Shown here piece by piece: positions 43,817 through 49,018 of a DNA stretch of 49,018 nucleotides. The stretch lies in contig JAJDEA010000242.1 in the NCBI GenBank assembly GCA_029260035.1, positions 1-49,018 of the forward strand, read 5' to 3'. The stretch is from Phycisphaerae bacterium. GTDB taxonomy: Bacteria > Planctomycetota > Phycisphaerae > UBA1845. Below the pieces are notes generated by a model. It searched no databases and was not told the origin of the DNA. It saw nothing but the letters and a program-made list of their open reading frames with translations. Positions within the stretch are counted from its first letter, which is position 1; each line of letters opens with the position of its first letter. A program made the translations under genes and the position numbers.

Positions 43817-46800
43817 TCACGGATTGATCGCCATCTCCAACGGCGGTGTGCCGCACGGCCCCGAAGTCACCATATCACAAATCGGACAGCCTGCCCCACC
43901 AACATCGGGGTGATCGGTTGCGTAGAATTCGCGACCGGTGCTGGTAGCGAATGCATTGACTGCACGAAGAACATCATTGCCATTCGTAACACGGTTCGTA
44001 ATGCTTGCTGGACCGCCGTCGATGTCCGTCCAAGTGATGTGAGGTTTCGTCGAAGATACCGCGTTTGTCCCTTGCAAGACTGCCGTTATATCAAAACCAT
44101 TCATGGAACCATTCGGCGGCTCCCAGCTATTCGCGGGGGTCGGTGGCATCGTGGTGCCATTACCGGCGACACTGAACGAACCCACAATGTCCGCCCACCA
44201 CCTGCTATTCGTCGGCATCGGCGCCGTACTTACCAAAAGTGGCGCTGAGAAATTCACGCCATCGATCGTCGCTTGAACTTCGTACGTTTCATTCGGCGCG
44301 ATCATACAGCCGCTAACGTGAATGATCGGCTCCGCCCCGAAGTGAAACATGGGCGGCGAGGCGTTCGACACCAGGTACGTTAGCCCGAGGCCCGCCACAG
44401 ATATAGGTGTCGTGCGAGGCGAACTGATAAACCAGCTTTGGCCGGACCCTAGATGGCTGATTAGATAATTGTGCGGCGCGCATACACTTGCCGGATCGGG
44501 AATGAAGGAAATGTACCGGTTCTTGGGCGCACCATGAGGATATGTCGTCGGAAAGGTTGGTGTCGTTGGAATCCATGTCGGCGGATCACACTCATTGGGA
44601 ATGCCATCACCATCGCAATCCGCTTCGCACTCGTCGGGGATTGTGTTGCCGTTGCAGTCGCTACAAGAAGGGTCGCCTGTGCAATTCGTGATATCGAGCT
44701 CGTCTGGGATGCCGTTGGTGTTGCAGTCGGGACTACAGATGCTTGGCTCACCAACGCAGGCAAATGCGGGTTCGACGGTACAGGTCGAGGAGCAGCCATC
44801 ACTGTCGGCGGTGTTGCCGTCGTCGCACTGCTCTGCGACTTCCACCACGCCGTCGCCACAAACGATCGGGGGGGGGATGAAGAAGACATACGCCGCGCCG
44901 GAATCTGAAAAGCTGTTGTCGGCTTGGTCCCCGTCGACGCCCGTGGCGTTGCTGTCCTCCCAATATGCCCCGACCACCACCGTGTTGCCGGACACGGCCA
45001 CCGACAAGCCTAACCGGTCACTTGCATCGGTGTTGGACGCCTTGAGATAGGCCTGCTGGCTCCAGACGCCACCGCCGTCGCGGACGAAGACGTACGCCGC
45101 GCCCGCTTGGGATGCGCTGTTGTCGGCCTGGTTGCCGCCCACGCCCGTGGCGTTGCTGGACTCGCCCCACGCCCCGGCCACCAACGTATCGCCCGACACG
45201 GCCACCTTGGTGCCAAAACGGTCAATTGCATCGGTGTTGGACGCCTTGAGGTAAGCCTGCTGGCTCCAGACGTTGCCGCCGTCGCGGACGAAGACGTACG
45301 CCGCGCCGGAACTGAGTGCGCTGTTGTCGGCCTGGTTACCGTTGACGCCTGTGGCGTTGCTGGACTCGCCCGACGCCCCGACCACCAACGTATCGCCCGA
45401 AACGGCCACCGAGAGACCAAAACCGTCATTTCTATCGGTGTTGGACGCCTTGAGGTAAGCCTGTTGGCTCCAGATGCCGCCGCCGTCGCGGACGAAGACG
45501 TACGCCGCGCCGGAATCTTGCGCGCTGAAGCCAGCCTGGTCCCCGTCGACGCCTGTAGCGTTGCTGTCCTCCTGAAGCGCCCCGACCACCACCGTGTCGC
45601 CGGACACGCCCACCGAGAAGCCAAACTCGTCACGTGCATCGGTGTTGGACGCCTTGAGGTAGGCCTGCTGGCTCCAGACGCCACCACCGTCGCGGACGAA
45701 GACGTACGCCGCCCCGGATTCGATCGCGCTGTTGTCGGCCTGGTTTCCGCCCGCGCCCGTGGCGTTGCTGTCCTCCTGAAGCGCCCCGACCACCACCGTG
45801 TCGCCGGACACGGCTACTGAAAAGCCAAACACGTCATCTTCATCGGTGTTGGACGCCTTGAGGTAGGCCTGCTGACTCCAGACGCCGCCGCCGTCGCGGA
45901 CGAAGACGTACGCCGCGCCAGAATAGTCAGCGCTGCTGTCGAACTCGTTCCCGTCAACTCCCGTGGCGTTGCTGTCCTCCCCGTACGCTCCGACCACCAC
46001 CGTGTCGCCGGACACGGCCACCGAGCGGCCAAAAACGTAATGTGCATCAGAATTGGATGCCTTGAGGTACGCCTGCTGGCTCCAGATGCCGCCGGCGCCC
46101 TTGACGAAGACGTATGCCGCGCCGGAACCGTTAGCGCTGTTGTCGCTCTGGTTCCCGTTTACGCCCGTTGCGTTGCTGTCTTCTCCAACCGCCCCTACCA
46201 CCACTGTGTCGCCGGACACGGCCACCGAGCGGCCAAACCCGTCACCTCCAGACAAGCCAGGCCCTGGCATCTGGGTGTTGGACGCCTTGAGGTAGGCCTG
46301 CTGAGCGATGGGGTCTATGGTCAGCGGGTAGCGCGCACGGCGCTCGTCCACGGTCAGCCGCAGCCCCTTAGCGTCCGCATGAATCCGCGCGGGCAGCTGC
46401 CGGTGATCAGCGTCCCAAACTTTCAGCCCGGCGTAATTGACGACGGTGTGACCTTGCTCATTCACAAAGCTCACGCCCCGTCCACCGGCATGCCCCTGTG
46501 CGCGCAATCCGCCGCGCACCACCAGCCGCAATTCCAGCCATTCACCCTCCCTCATTTGGGGGTCACCCGCACCCGGCGGACGATTGGCCAGCGTGAAGCC
46601 GTGCTCCAATCCTCTACGATCGTTGACGAACCACTCCAGCAGCCCTTCGTCCCAGTCGTAAGTCAACCGATCGTTCTGTGCGGTCATTTTCGCTTGGCCG
46701 CTCACGGCCCGCTTGTTACCAGGGAAGCCGTAGCTTTGTAATTTCAGTCCCCAGCGCCAACTCGCTGCGTCCGGTTCGACGCCCGCAATTGCGGGTTCGA

Positions 46801-47257
46801 CACTGAAGCCGCGCCCGTCGAAATGGGTCAGCCATTGTTGTCCGGGGTTGCGAGCGCGGTACCCGCCATCCACGGCCACCGCCGCGTGCCGATGCCGCTC
46901 ATACTCCTGCCGGATGCTCTTCCATGCCGAATCCGTCAACCCTTCGGGGACGGCGACCTCACCGACGGGAACGGTCTCGCCTAAGCCGACCATCCCGCCC
47001 CCAACCGTCCAACGTGATGCCTCCTGGCCGGACGTATTGCTGCCGTATCCCACAACGACTGAGCCGTTCGCAGATATTGCAAATGACCTACTATCGAATA
47101 CCCCACTCGGTAAATCACCTAATCCTCGAAAACGTGCCATCTGTTCTGCAAATGCGCTCTGCGCGGCTAACACAAATCCTAATCCCAAGAGCAGTGAACA
47201 CAGGCTAGCCTTGCTGTGAACTGCTCCAACGTTTCGACGGTCGATTCTTTTGGTCAT
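43817..47257 (-). CDS. Large secreted mosaic protein: HAF repeat, FG-GAP propeller, Myxo-type Cys motif, planctomycete C-terminal module
   Basis: The 1146-residue protein starts at ATG 47257 after AAGGAG and has a signal peptide (SLCSLLLGLGFVLAAQSAFA). Residues about 40-95 hold an HAF repeat unit (GLGDLPSGVFDSRSFAISANGSVVVG). Residues about 100-318 are a beta-rich domain with FVNDRRGLEHGFTLANRP, ending YPLTIDPIAQQAYLKASN. Then six full FG-GAP-like repeats and one partial (about 319-792), each with 'fG.SVAVSGDTVVVGA..EDSNATGV.G.QADNSA..SGAAYVFVRDGGGVWSQQ'. A Myxococcus-type Cys motif (CGDGVVEVAEQCDDGN, about 800) and two DCN.N.IPDE.-type units follow. The C-terminal module (about 905-1146) matches that of the protein at 27482. 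The FG-GAP part is visibly more G+C-rich than both ends. The role is probably cell-surface attachment. Confidence 0.87.
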   Translation of the reverse strand: MTKRIDRRNVGAVHSKASLCSLLLGLGFVLAAQSAFAEQMARFRGLGDLPSGVFDSRSFAISANGSVVVGYGSNTSGQEASRWTVGGGMVGLGETVPVGEVAVPEGLTDSAWKSIRQEYERHRHAAVAVDGGYRARNPGQQWLTHFDGRGFSVEPAIAGVEPDAASWRWGLKLQSYGFPGNKRAVSGQAKMTAQNDRLTYDWDEGLLEWFVNDRRGLEHGFTLANRPPGAGDPQMREGEWLELRLVVRGGLRAQGHAGGRGVSFVNEQGHTVVNYAGLKVWDADHRQLPARIHADAKGLRLTVDERRARYPLTIDPIAQQAYLKASNTQMPGPGLSGGDGFGRSVAVSGDTVVVGAVGEDSNATGVNGNQSDNSANGSGAAYVFVKGAGGIWSQQAYLKASNSDAHYVFGRSVAVSGDTVVVGAYGEDSNATGVDGNEFDSSADYSGAAYVFVRDGGGVWSQQAYLKASNTDEDDVFGFSVAVSGDTVVVGALQEDSNATGAGGNQADNSAIESGAAYVFVRDGGGVWSQQAYLKASNTDARDEFGFSVGVSGDTVVVGALQEDSNATGVDGDQAGFSAQDSGAAYVFVRDGGGIWSQQAYLKASNTDRNDGFGLSVAVSGDTLVVGASGESSNATGVNGNQADNSALSSGAAYVFVRDGGNVWSQQAYLKASNTDAIDRFGTKVAVSGDTLVAGAWGESSNATGVGGNQADNSASQAGAAYVFVRDGGGVWSQQAYLKASNTDASDRLGLSVAVSGNTVVVGAYWEDSNATGVDGDQADNSFSDSGAAYVFFIPPPIVCGDGVVEVAEQCDDGNTADSDGCSSTCTVEPAFACVGEPSICSPDCNTNGIPDELDITNCTGDPSCSDCNGNTIPDECEADCDGDGIPNECDPPTWIPTTPTFPTTYPHGAPKNRYISFIPDPASVCAPHNYLISHLGSGQSWFISSPRTTPISVAGLGLTYLVSNASPPMFHFGAEPIIHVSGCMIAPNETYEVQATIDGVNFSAPLLVSTAPMPTNSRWWADIVGSFSVAGNGTTMPPTPANSWEPPNGSMNGFDITAVLQGTNAVSSTKPHITWTDIDGGPASITNRVTNGNDVLRAVNAFATSTGREFYATDHPDVGGAGCPICDMVTSGPCGTPPLEMAINP
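45031..46290 (-). repeat. Tandem FG-GAP coding repeats of about 204 bases
   Basis: Units of about 204 bases (68 codons) recur from near 45031 to 46290, marked by GTTGGACGCCTTGAGGTA at about 45031, 45235, 45439, 45643, 45847, 46050 and 46270. The units are so alike in DNA that recent tandem duplication or gene conversion is likely. The unit boundaries keep the reading frame. Confidence 0.8.
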
Positions 47258-47492
47258 ATTGTTTCTCCTTTTGAATCGCCCCCAAGGTTGCTTCTGCGCG
47301 TAATGATATAGATATTTATGAATGCCACGAGCACTCTACGCGCAAGAATAGACTGCTGACTTCCAAGCCAACGTGCGAAGATTGGCCTTACTTTAAGCGC
47401 AGCGCACATGTCGCTGCACCAACGCGATAGCTTATGTAATTATGAAAGAACCCCTTCTTCCCCTAAGCAAGCGTATTATTTTCGGCGACTAG
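47258..47492. other. Intergenic region upstream of the large secreted gene
   Basis: About 235 bases holding the upstream region of the minus-strand secreted gene and the left edge of the Pnkp remnant. No clear promoter pair or gene is seen. Confidence 0.35.
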
Positions 47493-48292
47493 GTGTCCGG
47501 TCAAGATGAATCCCCTGAGTTCTCGAACCCTGTCGGTCGGACAGCGCGGCGGTTCTTTAACGACGATGCGGTCGAGGCTGAGTTCTTGCAGCGGATCGGT
47601 GCTACCATCGAGCGCGCGGGGCTGTGGCAGGAGTTCGATACCGATTGGCTATGCTTGGATTGCGAGCTGATGCCGTGGTCGGCTAAAGCCCAAGAGCTGC
47701 TTCGCAGTCAATATGCTGCTGTTGGTGCGGCTGCACGTGCTGCCATCCTGCTGTGGTTGACGCGCTCGCCGTGACGACTGAACGCGGATGCGACCTGAAC
47801 AGACTGCTCGAACGATACCGCGCCAAGGGCAATTGCTCCTCAAAGTTCGTGGACGCATACCGACAATACTGCTGGCCGGTTGCGTCGGTCTCCGACTTGA
47901 AGCTCGCACCGTTCCACATTCTCGCCAGCGAAGGTGCGGTTCATACGGACAAGGATCACACCTGGCACATGGAGACGCTTACCCGGCTTTGTGCCGCCGA
48001 TGAGGAACTCTTGCTGGCGATGGTGAACCGGCTCGTTGATCTCACCGACCCGCGAAGCGAACAAGACGGATGCCAATGGTGGTCGGAGCTAACTGGTCGC
48101 GGCGGTGAAGGCATGGCCATCAAACCGCTGGTCTTCATCGGCAAGGGAAAGAACGGTCTCGCTCAGCCGGCGTTGAAGTGTCGTGGTCAGGAGTACCTGC
48201 GGATTATCTACAGCGCCGAATATACCGCCGACGAGCATCTCGACAGACTTCGCAAGCGCTCGGTGAGCGCGAAACGCTCGCTTGTTTCTTAA
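47493..48292 (+). pseudogene. Remnant of the ligase domain of bacterial polynucleotide kinase-phosphatase (Pnkp)
   Basis: Two frames continue each other. The first (47493-47774) contains ARRFFNDDAVEAEFLQRI, GLWQEFDTDWLCLDCELMPW and SAKAQELLRSQYAAVGAAAR; the second (47753-48292) continues VDALAVTTERGCDLNRLLERYR, FVDAYRQYCWPV, DLKLAPFHILASEGAVHTDKDHTWHMETL, then WWSELTGRGGEGMAIKPLVF and PALKCRGQEYLRIIYSAEYT. These are consecutive stretches of the ligase domain of Pnkp, which with Hen1 repairs cleaved RNA. The frame shifts by one base near 47751-47755. The remnant lacks the kinase and phosphatase domains and the nucleotidyl-lysine motif I, and ends at KRSLVS where intact proteins continue. It cannot be functional. 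Confidence 0.9.
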
Positions 48293-48497
48293 TAGGAGCT
48301 GTTTCGGCTGTTGTTGCTACAGTGTGCTTGGTTGTTACCCTTGGAAGAAGCATTGGCGGACAACGAAGTTGTTTAAGAGGTGCCGCTGGACTTCTAAAAG
48401 CTCAAGCAGGATTACTTGCTGGCACAATATGATCAGTGCTGTTCACAAGCCGGAACAGAATGTCAATTGGCACCAGTTTTCCCCTAGGGGTCAAGTC
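48293..48497. other. Short stretch without a recognisable gene
   Basis: A frame here (to 48432) has a hydrophobic run (LIGAVSAVVATVCLVV) and a Leu/Gly/Ala-rich tail, but no start codon or ribosome-binding site fits it. It may be the fused end of the Pnkp remnant. I leave it unassigned. Confidence 0.3.
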
Positions 48498-48871
48498 ATG
48501 ATCAAGTTGAAAAAAAAGCCGGTAGGTATGCTGGTGTGTATGCGTTTTTGGCTTTGGGGTTCTATCTCATTAGCACGTTACTCGGAACGTTGATCATTGA
48601 AAAAAGAGGTTTCAAGGCGTACGACGTTTATTCGTACTATCAGATGTGGGGGATTCTGATCGTCAACGTCATATTTTGGGTATGCAGCTTGACTTGGGGA
48701 TATCGGCTCAACCAGAAAGTCAAGAATGCAGGAGGTCTTTTGTGCGGCACTTGCGGCTATGATTTGCGAGGCTTGCCCAAAATGCATAAATGCCCCGAAT
48801 GCGGCGTCGAATACGACGGCGATGAGCTCATGAAAGCGTGGAAGAAGGAACGAATATTCCCGTGGCGATGA
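48498..48871 (+). CDS. Zinc-ribbon membrane protein of the CGYDLRGLP type, requiring a -1 frameshift at A AAA AAG
   Basis: AGGGG precedes ATG 48498. The frame from it reads MIKLKKK and then goes off into an unlikely sequence; shifting back one base at the heptamer A AAA AAG (48512-48518) yields MIKLKKK followed by AGRYAGVYAFLALGFYLIST, which joins the long frame from 48536. The product is about 124 residues: two membrane helices (VYAFLALGFYLISTLLGTL and GILIVNVIFWVCSLTWGY) and a C-terminal zinc ribbon with CGTCGYDLRGLPKMHKCPEC, a signature common in Planctomycetes. The shift could be programmed slippage, an indel in the A8 run, or a sequencing error. A GTG start at 48536 without the leader is possible too. 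Confidence 0.65.
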
Positions 48872-48993
48872 GGTCAAAGAAACAGCTTGACTTCCTGGCA
48901 TTGCACTACCCAAAAGTGTAGCACAACGAATCCGCTTGAGGCTGGCGCCTCGTTGATGGCTTGAAAATCTTTGAATAATTAAGAGTTACAAAC

Positions 48994-49018
48994 TGGAGCC
49001 GAAGGGACTCGAACCCTC
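48994..49018 (-). tRNA. 3' end of a tRNA, partial at window edge
   Basis: The minus strand reads GAGGG, the T-loop TTCGAGT and CCCTT, then acceptor strand CGGCTCC and discriminator A. The T-stem pairs G-T, A-T, G-C, G-C, G-C. No CCA is encoded after the discriminator. The 5' part and anticodon lie beyond the window, so the amino acid cannot be named. tRNA 3' ends are frequent integration sites. Confidence 0.85.

Noticed and set aside
45107..45820. Open frame of 237 codons opposite the FG-GAP repeats
   Set aside because: It is the complement of a strongly biased repetitive coding region; its own repeats only reflect the sense repeats.
45031..46290. Regular repeats that could be taken for a CRISPR array
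   Set aside because: The units are 204 bases, coding and in frame with SGDTVVVGA-type residues; there are no short repeats with unique spacers.

Overview
The window looks like chromosome of a planctomycete, probably of the Phycisphaerae or a close relative. The reasons are: very large secreted proteins ending in dockerin-like modules; Cys-rich repeats containing 'GACC' and 'GDGT.C'; an ECF sigma factor of the planctomycete type next to a Ser/Thr kinase with TPRs; a zinc-ribbon protein with the CGTCGYDLRGLP signature; and an F-type ATP synthase alpha subunit with a long extra segment. This assignment is inference from protein style, because no 16S rRNA is present.

Layout. Positions 1-241 hold the start of a secreted-protein gene interrupted by an in-frame amber codon. 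Positions 527-3213 carry five minus-strand genes resembling a small integrated element: two excisionase/AlpA-like helix-turn-helix proteins with a GTGA overlap, two phage-replication-like proteins and one unknown. A MOSC protein (3399-3947) and a secreted beta-helix/double-dockerin protein (4236-6602) follow. Positions 6730-9760 are a scar zone: a truncated secreted ORF, a complete IS21-family element (6834-9357), the 5' part of a REP-associated tyrosine transposase (RAYT) cut off by the IS, and a REP-like palindrome.

Positions 9848-18813 are mostly housekeeping: amidohydrolase, thiG, thiS, two small membrane proteins, gamma-glutamyltransferase, a DinG-type helicase, an unknown protein and aspartate-semialdehyde dehydrogenase. 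Positions 19111-27303 are a complete F1Fo ATP synthase operon in the order atpZ-atpI-like-atpB-E-F-H-A-G-D-C.

Convergent to it is a 2541-residue secreted mosaic protein (27482-35107) with SBBP beta-propeller repeats, two kinds of Cys-rich repeats, a LamG domain and a C-terminal module. Divergent from that gene are an ECF sigma factor and a Ser/Thr kinase with TPRs. Then come a YkgJ-type Cys-cluster protein, a small secreted protein, pyruvate kinase, a small zinc-ribbon protein, a 32-codon hydrophobic peptide and a membrane-anchored protein.

A second large secreted mosaic protein (43817-47257) has HAF and FG-GAP repeats and ends in the same C-terminal module of about 230 residues as the first. 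The right edge has a frameshifted, truncated remnant of the ligase domain of bacterial Pnkp (RNA repair), a zinc-ribbon membrane protein whose two frames meet at an A AAA AAG slippery heptamer, and the 3' end of a tRNA.

The most interesting points are the shared C-terminal module on two otherwise unrelated giant surface proteins, the GC-rich FG-GAP cassette spliced into a native shell, the slippery-site gene, the insertion in AtpA, and the rearranged IS21/RAYT/REP junction. I see no complete defence system and no CRISPR array.
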